From Anthoceros angustus (taxonomy: Eukaryota > Streptophyta > Anthocerotopsida > Anthocerotales > Anthocerotaceae): DNA of 64,000 nucleotides. Location of the stretch: positions 558,001-622,000 of the forward strand of contig MU008156.1 of assembly GCA_010909165.1 (NCBI GenBank), in the 5' to 3' direction. Shown piece after piece: positions 13,827 through 24,522 of this stretch. A program made the translations under genes and the position numbers. The notes beneath the pieces were generated by a model. It worked only from the letters and a program-made list of their open reading frames with translations, was not told the DNA's origin and did not search any database. Each line of letters opens with the position of its first letter. Position 1 is the first letter of the stretch.

Positions 13827-13911
13827 AGAAGTACTGCTGCTGCTGCTGCAGGTTCTGCTGCTGCTGCACAGGCGGAAGCGACGGCAACAAAGCCCCTCTG
13901 AAGGCGACCAT
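4662..13911 (-). CDS. BRWD-like: BRWD/PHIP-type WD40-repeat and bromodomain protein
   Basis: Large chromatin-associated WD40-bromodomain protein, the plant relative of BRWD/PHIP. N-terminal exons are 13457-13911 (polyGln tract), 13129-13289, 12704-12937, 12462-12571, 12279-12356, 12026-12126, 11827-11912, 11613-11732, 11396-11496, 11201-11272, 11027-11102, 10724-10919, 10568-10638, 10393-10473, 10091-10161 and 9884-9983. Further exons run to the stop at 4662-4664. WD40 blocks are clear: LRGHRNAVYC, ITGSDDRLVKIW, CRGHEGDITDL, LRGHQKPVTQIQFSP, VTCSRDGSAIIW and HPFDPRIAMSAGYDGRV. A long acidic Ser/Asp/Glu-rich middle (about 5.9-9.0 kb) links to the conserved YVPQFNDEVVYFRQGHEAFL and QVWWANPGEKG region. 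The C-terminus (LRDDYYHGLEQFKHDLDTYI) is a divergent bromodomain. The middle contains a tandem duplication that breaks the frame (see separate entry). It is therefore a functional gene with an assembly or duplication problem, or a recently damaged allele. Confidence 0.85.
6641..8017 (-). repeat. 0.7-kb tandem direct duplication inside the BRWD-like gene
   Basis: Two adjacent near-identical units: about 6634-7318 (unit A) and about 7314-8017 (unit B). The offset is 680 bases at one end and 698 at the other. Unit A is shorter by exactly 18 bases, explained by five small losses: net 12 near 6890, single bases near 6920, 7065 and 7090, and three near 7150. Otherwise the two read almost identically. 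In gene orientation unit B is read first and in frame. The junction then enters unit A in the wrong frame. Skipping unit A restores one continuous acidic reading frame. Clustered indels in only one copy look like an uncorrected assembly duplicate, but a real recent tandem duplication is possible. Confidence 0.85.
13750..13870 (-). repeat. CAG-type trinucleotide repeat encoding polyglutamine
   Basis: On the plus strand this is a run of CTG triplets interrupted by TTG and GTA variants. On the minus strand it encodes Gln-rich segments near residues 17-50 of the BRWD-like protein. Such runs are length-variable between individuals. Confidence 0.85.
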
Positions 13912-15160
13912 CTCTGGGCTGTCTGTGATGCCTTTATGTATCTGGCAGGTTCATTTGCTGCTTTATCCTAGCTCTTGCTAACTCTCCCACCGCCTCCTAG
14001 CTGGGCTGCAAAGATCGAGGCACAGGCAGGCAGGGACAACTTCCCGGGATGCGCCACATGAGGCCGCAGCGGGCAGTGGCGAATTCACCCCCCGTGTCAC
14101 ATACCAGCAAGCTCCCTTCCGTCCCCGGCCCCTCCCTCTGGAGCCCTGTCGCCCGAGCTCCCCACCCCCAAAATGCAATCCCCCAAGAACATGAGCCCCC
14201 AAGATCTGAGCTGGATGCACCCCGTATCTTTCCCTCCCTCCCTCCCTCTCTGCACCCAGGCCCCGCATTGGCAGCCGTGAAACGCCCCTCCCCACCACCA
14301 AACCCTGCCCCCGTCACCCTGACGCTCCTCTCCCCACCGCAATTGCAGACGCGGCCCAGCGCAATCCAGCCCCGCCCGCCCGCCCCGATCTACCACTCCC
14401 CGTCCGTGGACCCGCCCGGCGCCCAACAACCTAACGCTCTCCCCGGCCTGCCCCAAGATTTGCCCTTTGCGCTCACCCCTGCTCCAGACTCCCGCATCCC
14501 GGGGCTCCGGCCCCCTGGTGCGGCAATCCCGCTCGGCTCGCCAAGGCCCCCGCTCCAACCTGCGATGGGCTGCTCTTCCCTTTCCTCCTGCGAGCCTGCC
14601 CCGCTGCCCTCCCTGCAAGGCCGTCCCTGCCGCTCACAGCAGAGCAGACCAGCACAGAGGCCGGCCAAATCCCGAGGCCTCAGCGGAAGGCAAAGGCAGA
14701 GGCAAGCGGAGCTCCGAGTGGTGGGTGCGGGACGGAAGGGAAGGGAAGCTGGGAGCGGGAGAAGGCGGCGGAAGGGGGCGATTTGCGAGGAGCGCGGGAA
14801 GCTGGTGAGGACAATGCGCGGCAGCGCAGGGCGCGGTGTTGGCCTCGGAGTGGAGCTGCGTTAGCGATGGCCTGCTGCTGCTGGGCTCAGGCTGGCTTCG
14901 GCTTTCCGCTTCCGCTTCCGCTTCGGCTTGGCCTTGCCTTTGGCTTTGGCTCGGCTGGGCCTCTCTTTCTCTGCATGTGCTCTACTGTCGGGCCCTCTCT
15001 CTCGCTCTCTCTCCACTACCCGCGCAGGCCCCGGCTTTCCTACCCTGTCCGGTGGCCCCAGGATTTGTTTGGACGTCACGCCTGCCCGGCTATCCGCTTC
15101 CCTTCCGGCTACCTACTCCGCATTCTTCTTTGTTTTTCTCAACCGGTAAAGTCAACATGT
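13912..15160. promoter_or_regulatory. GC-rich upstream region of the BRWD-like gene
   Basis: About 1.2 kb, strongly C/T-rich on the plus strand (G/A-rich on the gene strand), with several proline- or arginine-rich open frames in many registers. That pattern follows from base composition rather than coding selection. It probably holds the 5' UTR and promoter of the minus-strand BRWD-like gene. It ends abruptly at about 15160, where the DNA turns very AT-rich. Confidence 0.45.
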
Positions 15161-15599
15161 GGTTGACTTTTATAATCCACATACATACATATGTATCTAG
15201 GTACATACATATCAGTGTACGTAAGTTGATGGATGAGCTTCATAAATATGTTCATTATGTATATATATAAATATATTTTTATGATTATAGAACCAAAGTT
15301 TTAAATAAATTAGCATATTAGTAAATATATTTATAGGATGATATTTTAATATTTATATCAATTTAAACTTAAAAAATAATTAGATTCTTAACACAAAATA
15401 GGTAGAACGAGTGGTAGCTTCCTCCATCATATCATTTCATATTTATTTATACCTTAACAGCCCCAATTTGGCAAGGGACTGGACATGCCCTATGACAGCC
15501 GGTCCGACCCAAAAAGCTTTTATAAGAAATATTTTTTATTTTTTAAAAAATAAAATAATGATGTAAGTTTTTTATGTTGTATGTGAGTTTATTGTTTTC

Positions 15600-15950
15600 C
15601 TCTAATTGGTCGAGCTTGAGTGTCAGAAGCCTATCCGGGCTTGTGTTAGAAGCCTATCCGGGCTTGTGTTAGAAGCCTATCTAGGCTTGAGGTTTAAAGA
15701 CCATTCGAACTTCAATGTTAGAAGCCTATATGAGCTTGAGTGTTAAAAGCTTATCCAGGCATGAGTGTGAGAGACCCATCCCAGCATCTAGAAGCCTATC
15801 TAGGCTTGAGGTTTAAAGACCATTCGAACTTCAATGTTAGAAGCCTATATGAGCTTGAGTCTTAAAAGTTCATCCAGGCATGAGTGTGAGAGACACATCC
15901 CAGCATTAGTGTTCGACGCATGTCCGGGGTTGAGTGTTAGAAATCCCCTT
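15600..15950. repeat. Minisatellite with a higher-order repeat
   Basis: A unit of about 25 bases (consensus around TTAGAAGCCTATCCGGGCTT) repeats in tandem with drift. On top of this a block of about 120 bases is repeated: it runs from about 15670 to 15788 and again from about 15789 to 15905, with nearly the same internal order of variants. Confidence 0.8.
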
Positions 15951-16860
15951 AGTCTGGACTCAAATGTCAAAATCCTTTAATCTTCCAAAGTTATTAAGGA
16001 CATGCATCCTGATCACATCCCGGCTCCCTCATCTCGACCTGTTCTCATCTCGGCCTGTCCGTGTCACACCACACACGCCGTGGCTCGCCTTAGCCATGCC
16101 CACAATGAAAGCGAGAATATAAATACCTACTAGAACTCGCACCATAAATATCTACTCTAATACATATGCACATATATGATTATTTGTTTCTTCCAAGTAT
16201 TTGGCTTGATAAAACTTCAACCACTATTGTGTGTTGGGAGTGAGTAGGATTATTGAACCGCATCTACCTATTATGTGATGTAATATACGTCTCCCAAAGC
16301 TTGTTTCTATCGGACTTCGGGAGCGGCAGATATAAAGCATAACGCTCTAAAAACTTGCGTGTACCTCCAGTGCCTATATACTGGAACAATCAAGACTATG
16401 AAAAGGTTTTTAGGATATGAAGTTGATTATTTATGTGACATGGTCCTTCTAGGCATGTGCTATATGGATTATCAGACGTATAACCGATGTAATTTTTAGC
16501 GTCATTTAAAGGGTTGACACTCGTTGTCGACCCTACCAAATAATGTGGAAACTAATTATCAAGGTTGTTGCATATATAATGTGTGACATGTATTGTATTC
16601 TTTGATCATCTATTGTGGAGCTTATTTTAATGTGTGAAATATATTGTAGTCTTCGATCTTCTCTTAAGGAGCTTCTAATCAAGATCCTTAATCGCTAGAT
16701 TGTGGGGCTTTTACTGCGACTCCACACGCTTTGATTCCAACTTTTTTATATGTTTTCTATGCGTGTTGTGCAATGGAAGAAGCAAGTGTGAAGCTGCTCA
16801 GAATCAGCTCTTAGACTTGCGTTCTTTTGATTCGCACCTCTTAAGCGTGATCTTGCTCGC
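15951..16860. other. AT-rich non-genic stretch, possible transposon remains
   Basis: No convincing reading frame. A TATA-like AATATAAATACC at about 16113 is followed by a roughly 250-base segment that could be the transcribed end of an LTR element. I see no flanking copy that would confirm an LTR. Confidence 0.25.
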
Positions 16861-16863
16861 TTT

Positions 16864-17088
16864 ATGTTTTCTCGCTCTTATGGTTTCCGCTCTCAAAAGT
16901 GCCCTTATGCTATGAATTCTTTGTGTAAGCTTGGAGGAAGCATATTTGTTGCTATGATGGGGGAGAGAACTTTGGAGATCAAGGTTATAACAGCAAAGGA
17001 GCTGAAGCAAGTGAAATGGATAGGGAAGATGAGTCCTTATCTCATGGCTTCGATCTATCCCGAGAAGAAAGAATTACTTATCGTATAA
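16864..17088 (+). pseudogene. C2-domain protein fragment
   Basis: The last 44 codons of a short open frame read ERTLEIKVITAKELKQVKWI then GKMSPYLMASIYPEKKE. This is the first beta strand and loop of a plant C2 domain of the SRC2/BAP type, where RTLEVKVISAKDLKDV is usual. The frame stops before the Asp-rich calcium loops and strands 3-8, so only a quarter of the domain is present. The sequence after it is AT-rich with no continuation that I can find. It is probably a relic; an unrecognised intron cannot be excluded. Confidence 0.45.
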
Positions 17089-18520
17089 GGGGTTATACTT
17101 TTCAACAAAAATTAAATTATTCTGGTGTGATTTGTGTTTCGGATGGCGCTATGAGTTTTGTTCATCTTGACTAGGGTCATAGCTTCACAAGGTGAACAAG
17201 ATTTGTAGGGCTCTATTTTTTGTAATTTATATTATTGAGTTTCTTCTATAAAATCTTAATTCAAATTTCTTTTAAATCACCTTCATTTTAAAGAGGGAAA
17301 TAGAATCAAATCAAGAGTGGAGTTGATAAGAGATTATATGTGTAAGTGAGGCTAAAATGGAGCTCAACCAATTACTTGGTATGCCATATCATCTTATTCC
17401 TTTGTTTATGTTGGGGTGATACGATGACAAATACTGCGAAGATAGATGCAAATGTATTTGCGGATACAGATATTTGCAAATACATTTGCAAATACACTCG
17501 CTTTTAAATAAGACATAGATGTTAAAACATCTTTGAAAAGAAAGTTGGTAACCTCAACTTCTTTTTTACTCAAATAAGCGTGAGAAATTGAATGAGCTAA
17601 CTTCACCAAGGTTGTTTTCATAGATTATGCCAGTTGAAAACATGAAATCCAATCTATGTCAGAGGATTTCCATTAACTCCTTGTGAGGGTGGATGCCTTG
17701 CTCCAATTCATGGGAATTGTTAACACGAGTTAACTTTGATGGACAAGGAAATCCAGCGAATCTCAGGGTCCTATCCACTCTCTTCCGCCAAAGTCTTGCA
17801 ATAGAATTTGCACCACAAGATGTTAGAATATTATCCCATGTTCAGGTGCTCCATGCTACGTTTCATGAAATTTTATGTTTGTTTTTAGATAATTAACATT
17901 GATGTCAATGTATCTACTTCTATCAATGCAAGGAGAAATATCTACATACAATCACAAAGTTATTTTGTATATTACATGTAGTTCCAACTCTCTATCAATA
18001 GAATATTATAGATCTAGAGTTGCTACCTTAGATTTTGAAAGTATAGCTAATGAATTTTAACTTATAGATTAAAAAAAAAATTTACGGATTTAATTGTTTT
18101 ACAATAAACTTCCAATAAAATAACCTGATATACTTTGTTACTAGCATACTTAATTGCTAATAATTTCAACATATACTTGATGACTAATACTTGATTCTTG
18201 TATATATTAATCGAGATGATTTATTAGGTATATTATTTTATTATTTTATTACTACTACCTTTAATAATTATCTGGAATTAATTAATTTATATATTTAATA
18301 TTAGTCAATTATTTTACCTTTTATTGCTCACACCCTTCATGCTGAAGGGTGAGAAGAGAGTACCTATTGCCAACTAAAACACTAACTAGTAGGGTACCCA
18401 AATGAAATGTACATACCCTCGTACATATGTTTCATGTTAATATGTAATTTTAACCCTGGAGTCTGGACTTGCTCCCTCCCCTCCAATCCGTGCTGGAGGT
18501 GCCGTGCGTGAGAACATAAC
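17089..18520. other. AT-rich intergenic DNA
   Basis: About 1.4 kb with no recognisable gene. A short stretch at 17440-17505 alternates GCAAATAC/ATTTGC motifs and is partly self-complementary. Open frames here are short and look random. Confidence 0.35.
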
Positions 18521-18929
18521 ACATATGCATCAAGGCCGATGATGCAAGAGACCGGCGCGACCTCAAACGTGGTTCACGAATCACAACAATTTCGATCGCG
18601 TCGGCTACCAGCCTGAAGGAATCACAGCAACTTTGATCGAGTCGCGCTACAGCCTTGAAATTCTCCTGCAGGATGAGGCAGGTGAAAACTGTAGCAAGCT
18701 ATGCCGGCGCATTCGCCTCCTCACATGACGCTCTTGGGTAGGCCATTTCCCTTCCCTTGTTTCGCACGGTGTTGGGCAAGTTGTCAGAACACGGGCTTTT
18801 ACGGTTTACTTGCCTGCAGTCCGCCCGCGGACTGTCTCCATCGCGAATTTGACGCCCAAAGCGGAAGAAACGTGAAGCGAGTCCGGCCGCGGTTCCGGTG
18901 CTCACTTGCCAGCCTTGTGAATGATTGCC

Positions 18930-20060
18930 AGCCCTGGATCTGTTCAGAAGACTTGGCAAATCCGCAAACATAATTCCGACATCAATGTTGAAAATTCCAA
19001 TTGCCAGTGGCCCTCACAGGTGAGCCTCAAACCCTTGGTCATCAGACAAGGAGCTCCTTATGTGCGGTTGGCCTTGCCTTGCTATCTTGAAGTGAAGAGG
19101 ATGTCTCAACCGCGGAACGCTAACAGCTTCCTCATCAGTTTCTGCTAAGCTGTCCACGAGCGGGGCTTGATTGCTCTGGCTTCCAAATGATGATGAGTGC
19201 GTCCTTGCAGAACCTAAATTTCTGAAACCGCTCAAACAGCTCATCTTCCTTGTCTTCATCATCATCGCCCAAGAGGAGGGAGGACAAGTAGCGGACCCTA
19301 CCATCGATGATCCTGCAGGCGTCCCATCAAATTACATGCAGAGGGAGTACCTTGAAGAAGTTGGGACAAGGAATTCGTCTTCCTGGAATCAACGTGTGAA
19401 TTGCCCTATCCGCCGGTCCTAAGATGTAGTGATGCATGTAAGGAATTGCTCACTGGCCGGCATGGCATCATCGTCTCCAGAAAACAGAAGACATTTGCTG
19501 GAAGTTCTTCTTGCCAGCCCACTCAAACTCTGAACTGAGCCTCTTGATGAAGAGCCTCCACATTCGTTGAGATCCTGAGATGACATTCCCTGAGCGTTGT
19601 CCATGTTCTCAGTAGCAGGGAACTCAAATGATCAGTCTTGCAGGAGTGATCAAGGTGATCACTCATGTTCAAGGTTGCTGTCCAAGGTTTATCAACGATA
19701 GTGCATGCACCTAATTACCTTGTCTTCCTGGTAGAGGAAGATTTAAGTAGCTTCACGGGGAAGATCAACAATGAGGCTCAAGAAACATGCACGACATAAC
19801 ACACACATGGTTTGACATGGGGCTTAACTTCCCTTACTTGATGTTGGCCCCAAGACTCGGCTTCTTCTCTTGCAATGGCCGAGAGCCTACTGCGTCGGAA
19901 AGCTTATCCTAATGAAATCCGAGATGCAGCAAGTGGTTGGTCATCCTGCATCAATCTTATACACGTTGCTCTTAAAATTGTTCCTGCCAACAATCTTCAT
20001 CCAAGACAGTTTCAAGAGTCTGACGCCTTACTACAGGCAGGCACGGGGAGGTACCAAACG
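18930..20060 (-). pseudogene. FAM21-like pseudogene, fragment 1 (internally deleted)
   Basis: Degenerate copy of the FAM21-like gene at 28.2-32.4 kb. 18950-19600 parallels 28150-28880 (last exon and 3' flank): it keeps ARTHSSSFGSQSNQ and VPRLR pieces, but in shifted frames and with stops. At about 19605 it jumps to sequence matching 30240-30730 (the intron and the exon encoding FRPLQEE). The central 1.3 kb of the gene (28.9-30.2 kb) is therefore missing. Similarity continues weakly into 18520-18930 against 28000-28150. It is a duplicated relic, not a functional gene. It shares its deletion junction with fragment 3. Confidence 0.75.
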
Positions 20061-20519
20061 ACGCACATTCAAGACTGACCATTACATCGATATCAGACAT
20101 CCGGCTCAGCGAATCGGGGATTCGGCTCGCTCAACTGGCGACTCCATTCAGCATCTCGACTCACAAGGGCTCGTGCCGAAGCAAGGCCTCTGAGACTAGA
20201 CTGTATCATCTGCTCTTCCTCCTACAAGGACCCAAACCTTTACAGGCTGCGAGTACTATCTCCCAACCAGGCTTGAAGCCAGGTGCACACATTGCGAAGG
20301 ATTTTACATCACCAACAAAGCCAAATGAATAGGTATTAAAAAAAATTCATGACGGCAACTCTAGCTGGTTATATCGTGCAGTGGGGATCAGATAATTCAC
20401 AAGGTAAGATATATATACACTACCAGATTAGTTAATATAAAAATTTGTTTTATTTATATTACATAAAATTATCAAAAGTAAAATATTTATTACCACACCT
20501 TTATTTCTTACCAAGTCTG

Positions 20520-20760
20520 AGAGATGTCCTCTATGTCGTCCACACCGGCCCACTTTGCCCATGGTATGGTAGTACATTATAGTCGAGAGGTTTCCAACGC
20601 CGGCCCGGTTTGCTCATCGGAGTACATCATAGTTGAAAGGTCTGCAACCCGGCCCGCTTTGCCCATGGTTGTACATCATAGTTGAGAGGTTTGCAACCCG
20701 GCCCGCTTTGCCAAAGGTTGTACATCATAGTTGAGAGGTTCCCAACCCGACTCATCGCAC
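20520..20760. repeat. Short tandem array, about 55-60 bp unit
   Basis: Three to four copies of a unit built around CCCGGCCCGCTTTGCC, then TTGTACATCATAGTTGAGAG, with small variations. It lies just downstream of FAM21 fragment 1. Confidence 0.75.
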
Positions 20761-20839
20761 TTGGAAGCGTTTCTTGTCGAGGTCGCTATTATTGCCACTC
20801 CCCTCAGGGCAGTAGATAGCCGTAGGGAATCCTTGATTG

Positions 20840-21690
20840 TTGGGCACCTACTTACTTAGGTACTCCTTGTCCTTGTGGCGGTGCTTAGACGTCAGAAGTT
20901 TAAGTTGCTCACCTGTGTACAGTACAGCTTGCTCGGGAATGTACTCACTCTGTCGTTGGGCGGTGCTTAGTTGTCAAAAGTTTACGTTGCTCACCTACTT
21001 TCTTTTAAGTACTTCTTGTCCTTGCAGCGGGGCTTAGTTGTCACAAGTTTACGTTACTCACCTACACATGCTTAAGTACACCTTGTCCTTGCGGCGGTGC
21101 TCAAGTGTCACAAGTTTACGTTGCCACAAGTTTATGTTACCCGTCCTTGTGGTGATGCTTAGTTGTCACAGGTTTGCAGTTGAAGTTTACGTTGCCAAAA
21201 TTTAAGTTGCCGAGAAGTTTCCGTTGCTCTACTCAATGGGGCATGTTCTCATATGTCCTTGTGGCGGTGCTTAGTTGTCTCAACTTCACGGTGCTCACCT
21301 ACTTGTTGAGTACTTTTCGTCCTTATGGCGCCGCGTGCTTGAGTGTCAAGAGATTTGCTTTGCTCACCTACCTATGTACTTGCTTGAGTACTCCTTGTCG
21401 TTGTGGCAGTGCTTAGTTGTCAGAAGTTTACGTTGCACACCAGCTTGCTTGCAAGCTGGTGACTCCTCTGTCTTGTCCTTGAGTTGCAATGATGCTTAGC
21501 TATCACAAGTTAACGTCGCTTACTTGCTTGGTTGGGTACTCCTCCATCCGGTCCCTGAGTTGTGGTGGTACCACTTAGGTGTCACAAGTTTACGTCTCTC
21601 ACTTGCTTGGTTGGGTACTCCTCATCACTGTGCTGTGATGGTGCTTAGCTGTCACAAGTTTACTTGCTTGTCAGTTGTTCTCAGTTGTAG
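20840..21690. repeat. Degenerate minisatellite array
   Basis: Many copies of a unit of roughly 70-100 bases. The recurring core is GGTGCTTAGTTGTCACAAGT followed by TTACGTTGCTCACCTACTTG and GAGTACTCCTTGTCCTTGTG. Units vary in length and lose segments. Related units recur at 26230-26490, next to the TBP-like relic, as part of the larger duplicated segment. Confidence 0.8.
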
Positions 21691-22255
21691 TTTACATTGA
21701 GCAACATCTTTTGGTCCTCCAAGGTCGGGAACCTGAACCTGACGCCATGTAGCTGGCTCCATCTTCTAGTTCTTGACGTCGTCCTCTTTTGGTCCATGAC
21801 AATATGCAGCTACCTGCATCTTCTACTTCTTGTGACCATCCTCATTTGGCTGATGACCGTGCATCTTCTACTTCTTGTGACCATTATTCTACACAAGGTT
21901 CGAATGACCAATAGCACTAGACCAACTCAACCATCCTCATTTGGTTGATGACCGTATGTAGTTGGCGGCATCTTCTAGTTGTCATCCTCTTTTGGTTCAA
22001 GTTGGGTGTTTCGACAACACATAGTATATCAACTACTTTGATTGTGCTGAACGTATTCAACTTCGAATCGCGTGCCACCTACTAGTAGCATCGGAACTCC
22101 AATCCACCGACCTACTTTTATTATTAAATACACGTTTATGTAAGTACAGTCCACCGACCATCACACTTAGTTTAGTTGCGTGGAGGTCACGCTACCATAT
22201 TAAATATTCAAAGAGTCCTCATATGACCACTATTTAAGACGATAGATTTCTCATT
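21691..22255. other. Non-genic region with short internal repeats
   Basis: The phrase CATCTTCTACTTCTTGTGAC and its neighbours occur two to three times between 21760 and 21990. No gene is recognised. It looks like the decayed end of the minisatellite domain. Confidence 0.4.
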
Positions 22256-22549
22256 TCACCACAACATGGAGGAGGTTTCGGTGCAGTGTCACATGCCCCT
22301 AGGAGGTTGCATTGGGGCGGGTTGTGGAGGGGGCACTTCAAGAACATATCTATCCTTTGGTGGCCCTCAATGCTGAGGTTCTGCCTCATGGCGGCTTCTT
22401 TCTTGAGAAAGCTACAACGAGGGGGAACACCAGCAGAGAGGGGTGTGAGGTGATGAGAGATCTCATCATTGACGGCCCAACTCCGAGAAAAGACAATAGG
22501 CAGTGCGAGGAGAGACCCCGGGACGCGGTGGAGACGAGGCTGAAGAGGC

Positions 22550-22856
22550 CCGCTGAGCAGCAAATAAGAAGCTCGTTGGAGAGTCAAAGCTCCCCCAACT
22601 GCCGTAGTGGCCCTGCCACAGGTGGATGCGCCTCCGGAGCATCGGAGGCTGATCGTAGAGGCCACCAGGAGGAGCCGTGGACGGAAGACGGTGACCGTTG
22701 TCAACGGTCTGCAGCTGCGGCTGGAGTCCAGGGATGCTCTGTGTATGTAAGCAGCTCAAGACCAAGGAGGGTAGCGGCGGCTCTGCCAAGGACCGACAAG
22801 CTGATGAACGAGCTCGGGCAGCCGGGATACAGGGCCAAGAAGTCAGGAAGGTGAAG
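22550..22856 (+). pseudogene. SUI1/YciH-like translation factor relic
   Basis: Three pieces in different frames resemble an eIF1/YciH-type SUI1 domain. First comes RKTVTVVNGLQLRLESRDAL (about 22689-22742). Next is VCKQLKTKEGSGGSAKD (about 22749-22790), matching the LKKxxGTGGTVKD block. Last is TDKLMNELGQPGYRAKKSG (to 22854), matching the C-terminal helix and GYKAK tail. Two frame changes and loss of about ten residues between the second and third blocks break the gene. An open stretch upstream (APPTAVVALPQVDAPPEHRR, from about 22587) may be its N-terminus. Identification is from motif order only. Confidence 0.45.
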
Positions 22857-22969
22857 ATGGTTCGCTTGATCCTCTCGTTCTGTGCATCATCAAGCCTTCG
22901 CTGGGAGCAGATTGGTCTCAAACAGCACTGCTGTATCAGACTGCTGCAAATAAAGCTTGCGTGCAAATA

Positions 22970-23402
22970 AATTGCTGAAGGACGTTGGAAACCAGTACCT
23001 AATTGACCTGCCAGTGTACAGTTCAGGATGGTATGTGTTCGAACAAACCCAGGCCTAGCCGATGATACACACACCTGTAGCAGACTTGTGAGATATCGTG
23101 AAACCTCCAGAATCCGAAGCCATATATCACCAACCTCTCCGAAAAAACTGGAGAGGAGCCAGCAATACCGCCGTCTGCATCTGCATGTACGAGGCCAGTG
23201 TAAAACACACCAGCAGCAATCAATGAAGAGTGCTGTCAATCTGATCATTCAGTTCCACATTAACTGTGCAGAAAGCAAAACTTTCAGGATAGAGAGGGAC
23301 CGCGAAGAGCGTCCTCAGCATAGCCTTGAAGTCAAGAGCAACGGATACAGCTGGTTCCAAACGTTCTACCTCCATTCGCAACCACTTTTCTCTAACAACA
23401 TG
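22970..23402 (-). pseudogene. FAM21-like pseudogene, fragment 2
   Basis: Parallels 30770-31240 of the functional FAM21-like gene, in the same orientation. It includes the exon with DGDGSVPDVGGSPNFFGEVG (here decayed to DADGGIAGSSPVFSE) and the exon with EPAVSAALDFKAML (here EPAVSVALDFKAML, then frame loss). Splice-site context and flanking intron sequence are also copied, so the copy came from DNA rather than mRNA. It ends at about 23402, where a P450 relic begins. Confidence 0.7.
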
Positions 23403-23690
23403 CCATGTTGACATCCATATCGCAGCGGGTGGAGGCTGTGGCACATGCATTGAACGGCTGGGACAAGGAGCATCGCTGCGGCCATGCCCTTCTTGGAATG
23501 ATGATACAGGCCTGGAAGAGTGGCAGCCCGACCATGACCCGGAAGCAGCTCCTGTCTGGGTGCAAAACCATCTTCGTGGCCGGCCACTATTGTGCTCGTC
23601 GTCCACAGATGGACATGTTTGTGAAGGAAGTGTATTGACTGTACCCAGCGGTGGCTGAAAAAGCCTTTGTGTTTATAAAAATATTGTGCT
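23403..23690 (+). pseudogene. Cytochrome P450 fragment (CYP72-clan-like)
   Basis: A frame from about 23405 reads LLGMMIQAWKSGSP, then MTRKQLLSGCKTIFVAGHY, then MFVKEVY-stop-LYPAV. These match, in order, the region before the I helix, the I-helix block (usually ECKTFFFAGHETT) and the KEVLRLYPPV block of plant P450s. The Thr-rich oxygen-binding end of the I helix is replaced, and about 40-50 residues between the blocks are missing. The Arg of LRLYP is a TGA stop at about 23636-23638. The haem-binding Cys region and the N-terminus are absent. Clearly a relic. Confidence 0.55.
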
Positions 23691-23709
23691 CAGAAAGCGG
23701 AAGCACCAA

Positions 23710-23782
23710 GGGGGAGTAGCTCAAATGGTAGAGCGCCCGTTTCGCATACGGGAGGTAACGGGATCGATGCCCGTCTTCTCCA
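23710..23782 (+). tRNA. trnA-CGC: tRNA-Ala (CGC)
   Basis: A 73-nt cloverleaf. The acceptor GGGGGAG pairs with CUUCUCC and contains the G3:U70 wobble that identifies alanine tRNA. D arm is GAGUAGCUCAAAUGGUAGAG; the anticodon stem CCCGU/ACGGG holds the loop UUCGCAU with anticodon CGC at 23743-23745. T arm carries GGAUCGAUGCC, with A73 discriminator. No intron. It appears functional, although it sits among pseudogenes. Confidence 0.95.
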
Positions 23783-24154
23783 AGGCCATCCTTTTTTCTT
23801 TAAGGAACTCCATTTAAAACTTCCTGTTTGATGGCTGAAGTTCCAGTTGTGGACCCTTCCTCGATATGAGATTCTTGTCCTTACTATGGCCACCACCCTC
23901 GTCACATACAACCTGATTGTAAAGCTTTTGTGAGGATGGCCTGCCGTGAATGTGGTTCAGTTTCAGGTCCCTTGAAAAGCTGCACGACACAGGGTTGTGA
24001 AGGAACTTCAAGCTCCCTGATGGTTCCACTACATAAACCCGACACGTATTACTGACCCGGCCTTTGTTTGACAAAATGTTGCAAACGCAGGCTAAAACAC
24101 AGATCGTGCCTGACTGCCATGCCTGGTATTGTCCCGATACATGGTTTCATAGAA
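23783..24154. other. Intergenic, nothing recognised
   Basis: About 370 bp between tRNA-Ala and a tandem repeat. No gene or clear repeat. A T run at about 23791 just after the tRNA could terminate RNA polymerase III transcription. Confidence 0.4.
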
Positions 24155-24522
24155 GATGAACAAGAGCCCCCAAGTCCGTTGAGATCCTGAGATGACATTC
24201 CCTGAACGTTGTCCATCATTCAGCACCTCGTGGTGTCTGCAAGAGAAGGAGCTTACTCAGAGTCCAACTGGACAGGAGTGTCTTGGTAGCAGCTTGTTCA
24301 ACTTTTCTAGGATATCTTAAAAGGCTTGTCTATAACTGATGAACAAGAGCCCCCAAGTCCGTTGAGATCCTGAGATGACATTCCCTGAACGTTGTCCATC
24401 ATTCAGCACCTCGTGGTGTCTGCAAGAGAAGGAGCTTACTCAGAGTCCAACTGGACAGGAGTGTCTTGGTAGCAGCGTGTTCAACTTTTCTAGGATATCT
24501 TAAAAGGCTTGTCCATAACTGA
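24155..24522. repeat. 184-bp tandem duplication of a FAM21-derived junction
   Basis: Two nearly perfect adjacent copies, 24155-24338 and 24339-24522, with only a few differences. Each contains the piece matching the FAM21-like last exon (about 28850-28880) fused directly to the piece matching 30200-30300. Fragment 1 has the same type of deletion. Confidence 0.9.

Noticed and set aside
14049-14864. 271-codon plus-strand open frame rich in proline
   Set aside because: The region is C-rich and open in several frames on both strands. The frame lacks domains and lies where the BRWD-like 5' UTR/promoter should be.
22466-23248. 260-codon minus-strand open frame
   Set aside because: It runs across two unrelated relics (SUI1-like on the plus strand and FAM21 fragment 2) and has no motif of its own.
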